A stretch of 64,000 bases of DNA from Diabrotica undecimpunctata (GCF_040954645.1 NC_092805.1:73207186-73271185); one strand, 5' to 3'; positions 36,593 to 47,671 are shown, counted from the stretch's first letter. The notes: generated by a model from the sequence alone, not told the origin. Program-made: numbers and translations.

Positions 36593-36594
<2 letters not shown>

Positions 36595-36669
<75 letters not shown>

Positions 36670-36699
36670 CTGAAGCAAAAACCTATAACTGGTGAAACA

Positions 36700-36755
<56 letters not shown>

Positions 36756-37845
36756 CTGTAGCAAAAACCAACTCTCCTCCTAGGTGAAACAGTTGTCTGG
36801 AAGGATACTCCCGAATGGCTTCGGTGTCCCAGCGAAGTCCTCCTTGAGGTCCGAAATTAGCACGGAGCTGGTGCTAATTGGCTCAGTTCCGATGGTTACT
36901 GTCCTGCCCTACCTCTAGGTGCAGGCTGGAGAAAAAATGAGGGTGGAGCAGACAATACCCCCTGGCTTGTCCCAATGACCCTGATTATTATAGAGTTGAA
37001 GTGGTACTCTCCCTCGGATGTTCTAAGGGAAGTTTATAATTATATGGGAGGTGGCTGAAAACAATTCCCCGTTACTTCTAGTCTCAACATTGATAAAAAG
37101 AAATCAAAGAAGAAGTGAGGAAAGTTTCTTTCAGCATAAGAAACCGGAGCAAAAAAAAAAAATATAGTAGATGAAAAAAAAACACATCCAATCGGATGTA
37201 GCGTGACCTTGCTTCACATAGAGTAAAAATATAATGGCCTTGAACAAAATACTATATTAAAATATGAAATAATGAATCTGAATAATAGGATATGGATAAA
37301 ATACTCTAATGTTCATTAAAATATCTGTGAAAATTGTAATAGATGTTAGAGATTTACGGAAAATTCAGAATTTTAATCAGATTCATGCCAGAATGATTGT
37401 AAGCGGCCATATTATGCTTGAATTCGTATTCTCAATACCTTAAGGATGTGGGATGTGGAAACAAAAAGTTAGTTTTTATAATATAAAAAAAATAGTTACC
37501 AGATAGCTACTCAATTCCGTGCTAGAAATTTCACTTCAGCCTCCCGAGTTTCCGAAAACACCGTCAATTAAATGGTTACGGTTATACTTAAAACATTTAA
37601 CTTCTTGAAGTGAAGGAAATTCTATGCATTAATTGGATTTTCTTTCGCTAACTACCACCTTTGTACCACTTCAAACTCTCGATCAAAAGTGAATTTTAAT
37701 TCACAGTTTGTTAACCAAGAGCCAGTTTCCACTCCCCCCTAATCTCCTGTCATCTCTCTGGTTTGCAATGGTACCAAATTAGATCAGAGTGACAACTTAA
37801 ATTATTAAAAATACACACTTAATGAGCAAATGAACACTTAAAGTT
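36595..37845 (-). repeat. Element A 5' LTR, last part
   Basis: Starts in (TA)n (36595-36665), carries an extra copy of the AACCTATAACTGGTGAAAC spacer, a second (TA)n to 36751, and then about 1.1 kb matching 11842-12942. It ends at AACACTTAAAGTT. The next bases belong to element B. Confidence 0.8.
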
Positions 37846-39305
37846 TCTTATACTGGAGTCTTTACCAGCTACCTCTAGTTTCCTGGAACAAATAAAAGAG
37901 GAGCAAAAGCTCCTAAGATATTATTTTATCTCAAATAATACAGTATACTGCAGAAGGATGGCCAAATAAAAACAAGAAATCCTGAATTAATCCCTTTTTA
38001 CCAATATCGGTTTGAATTTTCATTGTCAGAGGATATTCTGCTTAGAGGATCTCACATTGTGATACCTTCTGCACAGCAACTACGAGTTTTGAAACTCATT
38101 CATGAAGGTCATTTTGGTATCGTTAAATGTAGAAACTGTGCTAAAACTTCAGTATGGTGGTTAGGTTTGTCTACACAGATAGAGAACCTAGTTAGAAATT
38201 GTCCTCAGTGTATTGAAAATAGAACTAATCCTAAGGAACCTATGATTGCTGATAAGTGTCCTGATAGACCATGGCAGAAAGCAGCTCTTGACCTATATAA
38301 ATGTCATGATACATGATACTTAATAATTACAGACTACTATTCAAGGTTTTTTGAATTCTTTAAACTTACAAAAATGACCGAACAAGTTATAGTTGAGAGG
38401 GCCAAAGAAATTTTTTCTAGATATGGCATATGTGAAATAGTGCGATCTGATAATGGCCCACAATTTCGAAATGAATTTTTAAAATTTTCACAAGAATATG
38501 ATTTTAAATTAATAACCAGCAGCCCTATTTTTCCACAGTCCAATGGATTTGTTGAGGCTGCCGTAAAGGTTGCAAAAAATTTAATAAAGAAAAATGATGA
38601 CATCCATAAAGCTCTTTTAGCTTATAGAACTACTCCCTAGAATGTGGGTTTTCTCCTGCTGAATTGTTATATGGAAGAAAGATAAGGTCATTTCTTCCTT
38701 TGTTACGAAGTGACTTAAATAATCCTGTCGATTTGTTTCTCCTAAGGGAAAGGGAGAATAGAGCTAAGGATAACAGTGCAGAACAGTTTAACAAAAGACA
38801 TCGGACCAGAACATTGCCGGATCTAACAATTGGGGAATATGTCTGGGTAACTGATCTTAGGATTTATGCTAAAGTTGTGGATCTTTTAGATCAACCTAGA
38901 TCTTATTTAATAGAATCAAATTCAGGTCAGCTTTACCGCCGTAATAGGTGACATTTAATACCAGCACCTTATTATGTAAAACCCAGTCGGTTTTCTCCAA
39001 CATTAGTATCAACAGAGTCCGTAGGCACTCATAATAATTATAGTAATTTTTAACACAAGCAAGATACAAAATGTAATTTGTCAAACCAGACCTTAGTAGA
39101 GCAAGATCGAGAAACTGAAATCAAATTGAATGATTCTCCAAAGACTATGTCTGAAACTGTTGGTGCTAAGTCACTACCAGTATCATATGAATCTCAATTT
39201 GTGTCTACTCCTAAATTGTCACGAAATATTGCTGAAGTCCCTCCTTCAGGTAGACCTAAACGAGAAATCAGAAAACCTTCTCACTTAAAGGATTATGTAC
39301 AATAA
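37846..39305 (+). pseudogene. Element B RNase H end, integrase and pol tail (broken)
   Basis: The reading starts in a linker (SFLEQIKEEQK) and continues with an integrase zinc finger (IHEGHFGIVKC to CPQC at 38090-38210), DLYKCHD, YYSRFFEFF, SDNGPQF and SNGFVEAAVKVAK (the core triad region). A charged tail follows with SGRPKREIRKPSHLKDYVQ at 39240-39302. In-frame stops occur at 38314 (TGA), 38638 (TAG), 38949 and 39051. It completes the right part of element B, but about 1 kb of RT/RNase H is missing between 4617 and here. Confidence 0.8.
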
Positions 39306-39389
39306 TTGTAATCTTTAGTAAAAGATAGTATAGTGTTTTGTATTAATATTTTGTTGAATTTATATAAATGGCTTAAAGGGGAGATGTTC

Positions 39390-39571
39390 TGTTAGGGTAT
39401 CTTTGGTTGCCTATATAGATGGCATGTAGGTAGAGATTGAGGGTTAGGAATAAGTTAGGTTAAGTGTTATCCGGGCATGACCGGGAAGTAGTTATAAAAA
39501 CTTATATAGAAGCTAGAATAAAGATAACTTAATCTGAAGTAATAGTTATTATTCAAGAACCCAACTAAACA
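39390..39571 (+). repeat. Element B right (3') LTR
   Basis: Matches 1653-1856, from TGTTAGGGTATC to CCAACTAAACA. It is preceded by a purine-rich tract, AAAGGGGAGATG, as expected upstream of a 3' LTR. Element D sequence follows directly. Confidence 0.85.
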
Positions 39572-41081
39572 AGTAGGTAAATTTGAAACTGAAATTTTGG
39601 TGGCTAATATCAGGAGAAACATTACATCTTATATAATACCTTCTGTACAAAATTTAATAATTCTCGCATTGGATTTTCTAAATATATTTAATAGTACTTT
39701 AGATTGTTCAGACTTTTCATTGTGTATCTTCCCTGAATTTGTCCACTCTTACTCTCATCCATGATTTCTCTAGTTTATCAGTTTCAGAACAGAAACAATT
39801 AGAGGCCATTATGTCCAAATTTTCATCGATCTCTTCGAAAGACAAATTAGGCTGTAACTCTCTAATCTCGCACACTATTGAGGTAAATACGTCTTCTCCA
39901 TTTAGACAATATCAATATCCTATACCTCAAATGTGGCAAGCATACTTGGGAAAAGAGATTGATTCAATGCTTTCTTTAAATATTATAGAACCATCGACAT
40001 CTTCTTATTGTAGTCCACTTTGGTTAACTAAAAAGAAGGATGGATCCTTCCGAGCTTGTTTTGACGGTCGCAAGTTAAATAGTATCACTGCTAACAGGGA
40101 TGCCTATCCTATCCCCAGAATCGATGTCATCTTAAGCAAACTCCGGAGAGCCAAATATATCTCTTCTATTGACCTATCCAAAGCATTTCTACAAATTCCT
40201 TTAAGTGAAGAAAGTAAGAAATATACTGCTTTTGCTGTCAGTGGTAAAGGTCTATTTCAATTTGTCACTATGCCTTTTGGTCTTGTATCAGCTCCTCATA
40301 CCATGTGTCGTCTGATGGACTTAGTCATTGGTCCACAATTGGAACCATATGTGTTTTATTACTTAGATGACATTATAGTTGTCACTCCTGATTTGGATTT
40401 ACATATTGAGATTTTAGAGAAAGTGTTTTCTCGCCTTCAAGAGGCGAATTTAACATTCAATATAGAAAACTGTAACTTCTGTCGTCCTAATCTCAAGTCT
40501 CTTGGATATGTTTTAGATAGTCGAGGTTTGCAGACAGATCCTGATAAGGTAACTGCTATCAAGGATTTTCCAATACCGAAAACTACTACTCAACTACGTA
40601 GGATCTTGGGAATGTGTGGGTATTATCGTCGGTTTGTACCTTCCTACTTCACCTTATTGTCTCCACTGACTGATCTCCTTAAAACTAGGAAAAAGGGCCA
40701 GACTATTACATGGACTTCTGAAGCAGATGATGCTTTCCGGCTTATTAAAGAAGCTCTCACTAGTACTCCTGTCTTGATATTTTTAGACTTTAACGAACAC
40801 TTTTATCTCATGACAGATTGTTCCAATAACGCTTCAGATGTGTCCTCTTTCAGATGAAAGATGAAGGGGAACACCCTATAGCTTACACTAGTAAGAAACT
40901 CAACAAGGCTCAGAAGAACTATTCGACTACAGAGTGTGATCTCCTAGCTATTATTCATGGTTTCAAGGTGGAAAACAATATCCTTTACAAACATATTGTG
41001 AGTTTCACGGAAGTTTTATCTAGTATGTCGGATTTCATGATAATGTGACAGCAGGTCACTTTGGTTTTTATAAAACATTTA
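39572..41081 (+). pseudogene. Element D protease end, RT and partial RNase H
   Basis: Resumes D right after the B LTR: the end of protease (GKFETEILVANI), then an open RT of 372 residues (39739-40857) with LTKKKDGSFRACFD, MPFGLVSAPHTMC and YYLDDIIVV. At about 40850 a frameshift breaks RNase H (TDCSNNASD, where element A has TDCSNTASGG). In the next frame, TTECDLLAIIHG jumps directly to FKVENNILYKH, a deletion of about 125 codons relative to element A. It is interrupted at 41082 by a DNA transposon inside the integrase zinc finger (GHFGFYKTF). Confidence 0.85.
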
Positions 41082-42017
41082 CAGCCGGTTTCCGAAAGGC
41101 TGATCATTATCAAAATTAGGTAATCTACTGTTAACAGTCGATTAAATGCATTTTGAGTTGCAGAAACATCGATCAAACTTCAATCACATAACATACATTA
41201 ACTAATCTAACAAGCAAATAATCGATGATTAACAGCCTGTCAGAAGTATTTTGGGTTTCCGAAACGCTAATTATCGTTTTATCTATGTCAAACTTCTGTC
41301 ATACTAGCTTGTCAGGTAATCTGAGATTTTTGGACGATTAATCTTATAATCTTTGGTTATTGGTTATGTACCAATGGTTGTAAGTAAATAAAATAAAATC
41401 TTTGGTTACGCTGTAAGATACATAAGCCTAAGGTGTTTTATAAAAAGCTGTTGTTTAGAAAGAACCCAAAAATATTGTTACAAAGGTTCATTTTAAGAAT
41501 TAAAGATGATAAATGACAAATTGGTAAACATTAACGAACTAATTAATTGGTATTTTGAGACCGATTTCCGAAGTGGAAATTGAAACGTCAATAAACGTAT
41601 TTTAACCTTTAATTGTGGCTTATTCCCATTTAAATATAAATTAATTTAAAATGCCACAAGAAAATAGCTTCAGAACAATATTAACGAACGACACAAAATT
41701 ATTAGTTAGTTAGGTTATGTTTGTTTGTTGATTTTCAGAATGCAGATTACACATAAACAGGAATGATGGTAAAGTGAAACAGCAGCATTACTTTCCTAAT
41801 TTAGAGCAAGATAAAGAACAATTCGTACAGAAATAATAAACGATTACAATCGATTCTACTGTTTCCATGTAAAATCGTATGTCAAATAATCTATAATCGG
41901 TGATCACGTAATGTTACCATAATTTTCGTTTCGGAAACCTATCGCTTGTTAACAATTGATCAAATTTGATACTTATTACATGATTGAAGATTTGAATAAC
42001 GTTTCGGAAACCGGCCG
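41082..42017. mobile_element. 936-bp non-autonomous DNA transposon with TTA target duplication
   Basis: Terminal inverted repeats of about 18 bp (16 matching), C(A/G)GCCGGTTTCCGAAA, flanked on both sides by TTA (41079-41081 and 42018-42020). Removing it rejoins the integrase finger of D. A TTA duplication is compatible with PIF/Harbinger (TWA), but the ends do not look typical, so the class is uncertain. The TTTCCGAAA/TTTCGGAAA core recurs internally near 41255, 41570 and 41930. It contains a copy of the 156-bp repeat at about 41560-41690. Confidence 0.7.
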
Positions 42018-42688
42018 TTAGTAGAATAGCTGAACTATACTATTGGCCTGGCATGCGGTATGCTATTAAACGGTATATATCTAGATGTAAAGTTTGTGCT
42101 ACATGCAAGCCCAGAAATATGCCACAAGCTGGATTAATGGGTTCTTTTAGAAACATTAACTTCCCATGGCAGATGATCTCTATGGATCTTATTGGACTAT
42201 ACCCTCGTAGTTACAATGGGAATACATATTGTTTGGTAGTCGTTGATTATTTAACAAAATTTCCTTTAGTTTTTCCTCTTGGTAAGGCTACTGTTCCTGC
42301 TATTATTAAATATTTAGAGGAGCAAGTCTTCTTGTTATTTGGTGTTCCACAAATAGTATCGTGTGATAATGGTCCTCAGTTTGTATCTAAGGCTTTTAAA
42401 GACCTCAATAAATACAACGTACAAAAGATTTTTTATAACGCTGCATATCATCCACAGACAAACCATAGCGAACGTGTGAACCGCAGTATCGTAACGGCTT
42501 TAAGATCGTATACTTACGAAGACCATCGAGCTTGGGACCAATACATTCATTCCATAGCTCGGGCTATAAGAACGTCTGTCCATGAGATTACTAAATGTTC
42601 TCGAGCTTATCTAAATTTTGGCAGAAACGTGCCTTTATCCGGTGATTATTTTGGGTTAATTTCAGTCAATTCTGAAGACGTAACTTAA
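42018..42688 (+). pseudogene. Element D integrase
   Basis: RIAELYYWPGMR, CKVCATCK, SMDLIGLYPR, SCDNGPQFV and NHSERVNRSI give the HHCC finger and the complete D,D,E triad, followed by AWDQYIHSIARAI and a C-terminal part missing from element A. It ends at SVNSEDVT with a stop. The SH3-like end kept by element A is lost. As part of an element with broken gag and RNase H it cannot be functional. Confidence 0.85.
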
Positions 42689-43877
42689 CAACCTTGCTAA
42701 GTTAATTCCTCCTTCTACTTTTTTTTTGGTAATACTTGGTTGGTTCATGATTAGGATATGGACACGATTTTGATTTGAAAACCACGGATAAACGCTACGT
42801 TGTATTTATTTGGAATTTAGAATTTTGTGACTACTAAATTTTTATTGTTAGTTAAATAATAATGTTAACATAATTATATAGCAAATACTGGTACAGAACT
42901 GTCATCCTTGGTACATAGTTGTTTTCATACGGTTTGGGTATGTTTTATGTATGTTGGTTACGATTTTGATATTTGTATTGGGAAAGTTAGTATAGAGTTT
43001 AGTATTAGTCTATAAGGTTATTATTTCCATTTGGTCTATCGAGCCTTAATACTATACAGTTGAGGAATACTATATAGTTAACTCATGTTTATAAGGAATT
43101 GGAAACAAATTGATTTATTAAAGTCAACCTCTGTCAATTCACTATACTGTCCGAATATTTATTGAGATGCATACAGATACAAATTGTTGAGATTACTCAT
43201 CTTTGGCAAATGCTGGCTGTGTTGTTCAACGGTGTAGAACGTGGGTTCGAAACCTGTCAACCTTATCAATTGATACCTCGATAAGGGCGGATTTCATAGC
43301 TCACGGTTTTTTTTGTCGTTATGATATACACGTCTTCCCAGATGTTAGATCTCCTGATAGTATAGTTAAATATAATTTTTATATTATATATCAAACATTT
43401 TAGATGTCTGTCTTCAGTGTACTCATTTTTTTTTATCAAACTATTGATCATAAATTATGGTATTCTCACTGTAGTTAACTGTATAGTTTATTTAGCTCAC
43501 TTAGTTTAGACATTTTATAATATAGAGACCTTTAAATTAACTTTCCCAGCTAATTTAAGAATTTTGTTCAGCGACTAGAGGCAACTTCAATCTGCAGTTT
43601 CATTGGAAATTGGTTTACGGTTGATTTTAGTATGTGTTTCTGCCGTCGACTATTTTATGGTTAGTACATTAATAGGTATGTCTCCAGCATCTGATTTGCT
43701 CTTCTTCTGGCTATTCTTATCCATCCGTTGTAGCTTTATGCTATAGTTACGGAATTCCAGAATGAGGTAGTTATATTTGTCTTAATAATTCCATACTGGT
43801 ACCTATACCTTCATTAGTTCATATAAATGGTCATAACCATTCATCTTCTTGGTGTGTAGAAATTGCTGGTTATGGTT

Positions 43878-43916
43878 ATCCCAACTCATCTTCCTCCTAG
43901 GAAGATGAGTTGGGAT
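43878..43916. repeat. 18-bp perfect hairpin
   Basis: ATCCCAACTCATCTTCCT, a 3-nt CCT loop, and the exact reverse complement. Near-maximal stem for its length. Confidence 0.95.
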
Positions 43917-44470
43917 TCTTCCGGATGTTCGGCCTAGTCAACGAAACATTATTGAATGCCAGATTATTGCTGTATACTAGTTAAGGACTATACGACCGAT
44001 TATTTTGACTTCATAACAGCAGGTAAACTGAATATAGTGAATTGTCTCTTACAATCTCGACAAGAGACAGTCTCGACAATGTCGTCTCAGTCATTGTGTA
44101 CTCACCTGGTACCCAGTATACTTTATCCTTTGATATAGCTTAATGTTAGTCATTGTGTAGCAAGAAGCCCTAAATTAGCCTGATTGTTCTCTGTGGATAT
44201 ATTAAATATGGATTTGTTATCAAGAGCGGAATCGATTTTGGATCTGGCTCTTGCTATCATTTTTTTTATTACGTTGGTACATCAATATTAAGGTAGTGGT
44301 CGACATGTTCAATTTTATTTAAGTTTAGTTGTTATATTGCGAATGGTTATAAAATCTGCCTGATTGTCTCACCTTGGATATGCAATATATATAAATCTGT
44401 TGCCCCTTGTTGAGTCAATTTGGCCTTACCTTACCCATTCAGCGATAATTGTCTGAGTATGTGTAGTTAC

Positions 44471-44960
44471 ATTTGGTTATATTTGGTATGTATTTTGGTC
44501 ACTCCTACCTTTATTGGTGGTAGAGTGTTACAACTCCTTTTACACGACTCTTAAATTTGTGGTTATTTTTAATCGTTCGAGTCTAATGTAAAAGTGGAAG
44601 TTGTTATTTATTTGGTTATATTTGGTATGTATTTTGGTCACTCCGATCTTTATTGGTGGTAGAGTGTTGCAACTCCTTTTACATGGCTCTTAAATTTGTG
44701 ATTATTTCTAATCGTTCGAGTCCGATGTAAAGGTTTAAGTTGTTAGATACTTTATTGATATTTGGTGTGTGTTTTGGTCACTCCTACTTTTAATGGTGGT
44801 AGAGTGTTACGACTTCTCTTACACGGCTCTTAAATTTGTGGTTATTTTTAATCGTTCGAGTCCGGTGTAAAGATAGAAGTTGTTAGTTATTTGATTATAG
44901 TGAGTGTATATTTTGTTTGCTCCTACTTTTAGTGGTAGTTGAGTGTTTGTGGTGTTAAAG
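44471..44960 (+). repeat. Tandem repeat, about 140-bp period, 3.5 copies, with conserved stem-loop
   Basis: Copies start near 44471, 44611, 44751 and (partial) 44890. Shared landmarks are TTTTGGTCACTCC, GGTGGTAGAGTGTT, CTCTTAAATTTGTG and ATCGTTCGAGTC. In each of the three full copies a stem can pair TT(T)ACA(C/T)..GCTC/GACTC with GAGTC..(A/G)TGTAAA. A T-A pair in copy 2 is a C-G pair in copy 3. Confidence 0.75.
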
Positions 44961-45050
44961 CAATAATTATAATATGGGGTTTTATTAAATCCGCTAGATT
45001 GACTCCAACAATTTTTGGGTTTATCAGTTATTAGGTAAGTCACAGATGAA

Positions 45051-46251
45051 AGACTCTGTGCAATGAATTAAATGTGATCAGAGCAGTATCTGAGTCACTA
45101 TATTATGTGGTTTAGTATTAACACTAGTGTTGGATCCCACTGTGTGTGATTACTGTCAGTTATTTTGGTTAGTGTTCATTCCTTTAAATGTGGTTTCCAC
45201 AGTTTAAGCAACTTAGTATGTGTTAATTCAATATTAAAAAAAAGAACCTTTAGCTTTTCATTATGCACTTAGATGTATGTTCATAAGTAAGTTAGTTCAC
45301 ATGTCATTCAATAACTACAGACCATTTAATGGGTTTATTATCTTCAATAATTGGGTTCCCAGTAAGAAAAAAAAAAGAAAATGGCTTTTCTTTTTTTCCC
45401 GAGTTGTAGGAGATTGTAACGATACGATCGTTAATAATCTAACATTTTGAACGTTATCAAACCGAATCCCTACAATAGCTACTAATTTGCCGCCGTTGGA
45501 GTATGCAACCCACAATAATATCTCTAATATTTCATTTTATGACTTTCGAACATCGATATGTAGGTGATAATATATATAATCGATTCCCTTGTCAAAAGGG
45601 AAAAAGAATAATGGTCATTTTGGAACAGAACTTCCTGAAGAGAGGTTGTGGAGTTTAATTGCGGCGAGCAGAATCTTAGGAAGGAAGAGAGTTAAGTTAT
45701 TTTTGTTATTTTTTTTTTGTGGGATGGGATGAATTTTTAGTTACGAGAAGTTATTTAGTTTATGTGAAGTCGAAGTTATATTGTTTTATAAAAAATAAAA
45801 CTTCCAAAAGATTCTGGTGAGTTTCCACAATTTACATGTAAATTTACAAGTCCTAAATCATCTAAACTTTCTCACCTTATTAAAAATATCCAACAATCAT
45901 TCTTATTTTTTTATACACATATATAATATATTCCAGTGTAGTAACATTAAATATTTGAGCCAAGGTCACTTAATGACAAATATATTCTAGTTTTTGTTAC
46001 TAGAACAAAAACTATATTAAGTACAAGAACACAGAATAAAAAGGTTTTTTTGTTCTCTTGTAGCCTGCCGGCTCCAACCTCCAGAACTGGAATTTTCATT
46101 TAATTTTTGATTTGGGGAAGATTTTTTTAATTTGGGAAGAAACTTGGATTTGGGGAAGAATTTTAGTTTGAATTTTCTGGTTGGTCTGCCAGACCTTAAA
46201 AGATGTTACAAGGAACGTAGACAGCAGCTGATCTTAGAGCCCATCAACTAC
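45051..46251. other. No gene seen; left flank of the Polinton
   Basis: AT-rich DNA. It has a short hairpin at 45989-46014 (TAGTTTTTGTT/AACAAAAACTA) and three short repeats of TTTGGGGAAGA near 46110-46160. I see no ORF with protein features. An unrecognised LTR of element D could be in here. Confidence 0.5.
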
Positions 46252-46257
46252 CTGGAC
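46252..46257. other. Polinton target-site duplication, left
   Basis: CTGGAC directly outside the left terminal repeat. The same six bases follow the right terminal repeat at 62835-62840. Confidence 0.9.
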
Positions 46258-47007
46258 AGTAGTATAGCAAGCGGGGTTCAAACGCACTTTGGTAACCTGT
46301 CCATCAGGGTCTCCGATGCGAAGGTATCGATGCCATGATTTGACCTTGGGGGTGTACAAGAAGTACAAGAAGTGATCGACAATGACCAGAGGGTTGTAAG
46401 AACTGGTCGCTTATCGCTTGATCTCTTCTTCTTCTCTCCCGAAGAAGTGATCAACAATGACCAGAGGGTCGTAAGAACTAGTCGCTTATCTCTAGATCTC
46501 TTCTTCTCAGCCGAAGAATTGTCACCTACGTTACCTGTATGTTTTTACACCTGTCTCACTTGTCTCTTCTTTGTCTTACCTGTCCTGAAGAAGTAAAAGA
46601 ATCGGTCGACAATGACCAGAGGGGGTGTCTTTGAGTGGAACGGACCACCTTGTATGTCGAGTGCAAAACTCATCGCTTATCGCTTCATCTCCTCTTCTTT
46701 TAGTTAAATTTGTACAGGGTGATTGAAATAAATGAGTATTGAGACTTGGAAATTTTTTTTGGTAGTGGCGAGTCAAAAAATAACTTGTTGTGTACAGACT
46801 TGCTTAGTCGTATCTAGCCTAGCCTAGCCTAGCCTAGCCAATGTCGTTTTTACTCTTGAAATTTAAGGAAATTAAAGAAAAAACAATGTACCAAATATAA
46901 AAGTTTATTTATAAACGATGATATAATTCATAATACTGATAAATTGCTATATTATTCCATAGGTTTGTTTTTACGTCTTGCCAATACGACCACGTCACCT
47001 GGTCAAT
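46258..47007. repeat. Polinton left terminal inverted repeat (750 bp)
   Basis: Matches the reverse complement of 62085-62834 over its full 750 bp as far as I compared. It begins AGTAGTATAGCAAGCGGGG. Inside are three variants of a unit containing ACAATGACCAGAGGG (near 46379, 46453 and 46609), a pentamer array (AGCCT)n near 46811-46838, and, at its inner end on the minus strand, the last about 30 codons of the ORF whose other copy ends at 62183. The internal ORFs are mirrored in both repeats and have no protein features. Confidence 0.95.
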
Positions 47008-47076
47008 TTTATTTGTTTTGAAACAAGTTATTTATTTTAAATAAATGTATCCAGCAAAATTTTGTCAGTAATCAAG

Positions 47077-47448
47077 ATGTGTCTTGAGGTGTACATGCTA
47101 GACGAGTTTTATTCAAGGCTCTCAACTTTTAACAATTGGAAGGGGAATAAATCTGAAATAGAGTTAGCTGCTTGTGGATTTTACTTTCTCCAAGTGGAAG
47201 ATATAGTAAAGTGTTTCAAGTGTGGCGTAGAGATTTACAAATGGGAATCAAATGACAATATAATCGAAGATCACAAAAAATTTAGTCCTAATTGTACTTT
47301 TTTGAAAAGAGTGTATCCTATTTTTCTTAAAATCAACAACAACAACAACAACAACGATAACAAAGAAAATTTGAGTGAGAAGAATATCTGTACATCTGTG
47401 AAACATAACATTTTATCCTTTGAATATGCCTGTACCTGTGCAAAATAA
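47077..47448 (+). CDS. BIR-domain protein (viral IAP-like)
   Basis: 123 residues from the first ATG; an earlier in-frame TTG is unlikely. Residues about 10-75 form one baculovirus IAP repeat. RLSTFNNW opens the domain, GFYFLQVEDIVKCFKC carries the first zinc ligands, and the spacing is C-x2-C-x16-H-x6-C, the canonical zinc-binding pattern. No RING domain follows. The tail has an Asn run from an (AAC)n tract (about residues 86-92). BIR proteins of insect viruses bind caspases or IAP antagonists and block apoptosis; that role here is inference. It is the first gene inside the left repeat and overlaps the start of the first zinc-ribbon gene by 23 bp. Confidence 0.85.
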   Translation: MCLEVYMLDEFYSRLSTFNNWKGNKSEIELAACGFYFLQVEDIVKCFKCGVEIYKWESNDNIIEDHKKFSPNCTFLKRVYPIFLKINNNNNNNDNKENLSEKNICTSVKHNILSFEYACTCAK

Positions 47449-47590
47449 ATTTCCAAAGTGTAGGGGTGACACTGAAGAACGAAATGACCTGTGTATAAAT
47501 TGTGAATTGGAAGAGGTGTACAAGGAAGAGAGTGGTGCTAAAAATATACCTAGTAGAATGTATGTAAAGAGACAGAGACCGCAAAAATAA
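47426..47590 (+). CDS. Zinc-ribbon-like mini-protein, copy 1
   Basis: 54 residues starting MPVPVQNK. It is the first of three tandem paralogues sharing a P-V-P-V start and a C-x2-C...C-x2-C core. This copy has lost the first Cys (reads KFPKC where the others read KC-x-KC) but keeps the second pair (LCINC). The C-terminal part SGAKNIPS is shared with copy 3. Function unknown. Loss of a zinc ligand suggests it is diverging or decaying. Confidence 0.6.
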   Translation: MPVPVQNKFPKCRGDTEERNDLCINCELEEVYKEESGAKNIPSRMYVKRQRPQK

Positions 47591-47671
47591 TGTAATCGCA
47601 TGATAAAAAATTAGAATAATAAAATAGCTGTAAATATAACATAAAGCTCATTTTTATTTTGCCCTTTGAAT

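Larger units (their letters stand above)
22476..36594. mobile_element. Composite block of about 14 kb inserted in element A LTR
   Basis: Both borders are (TA)n of the LTR, which continues on either side. The ends share an inverted signature: TCTA(C)GG near 22476 followed by AAGTGGACTCCG, and in the inverted orientation at 36594 TCTAGCGG followed by AATGTGGACCCCG. Variants of GTGGACTCCG recur within the first 350 bp and last 190 bp. Between them lie jockey-like and RTE-like fragments, an inverted duplication and non-coding DNA. It may be a large DNA transposon colonised by LINEs or several successive insertions. No transposase is recognisable. Confidence 0.4.
42689..45050 (+). repeat. Element D non-coding 3' region
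   Basis: About 2.4 kb without coding potential, in the same position as the long 3' region of element A. It contains a perfect hairpin at 43878-43916 and tandem repeats at 44471-44960. Its right boundary is uncertain because I cannot identify D's LTR. Confidence 0.5.

Noticed and set aside
43203..43262. Possible tRNA-derived SINE head (A-box-like TGGCAAATGCTGG, B-box-like GGTTCGAAACC)
   Set aside because: Only the B-box-like word is convincing. No repeat copy, no tail and no duplication were found in the window.
44520..44600. tRNA-Lys-like signature (GGTAGAG, GACTCTTAA, GTTCGAGTC) in the 140-bp repeats
   Set aside because: No acceptor stem or D- and T-arm pairing of the right geometry forms. 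The same bases fit a simple repeat hairpin better, and spacing is wrong for a tRNA.
46372..46776. ORFs within the Polinton terminal repeats (mirrored at 62316-62720)
   Set aside because: Generated by the internal repeat units; no protein features, and both copies are identical because of the terminal repeat.
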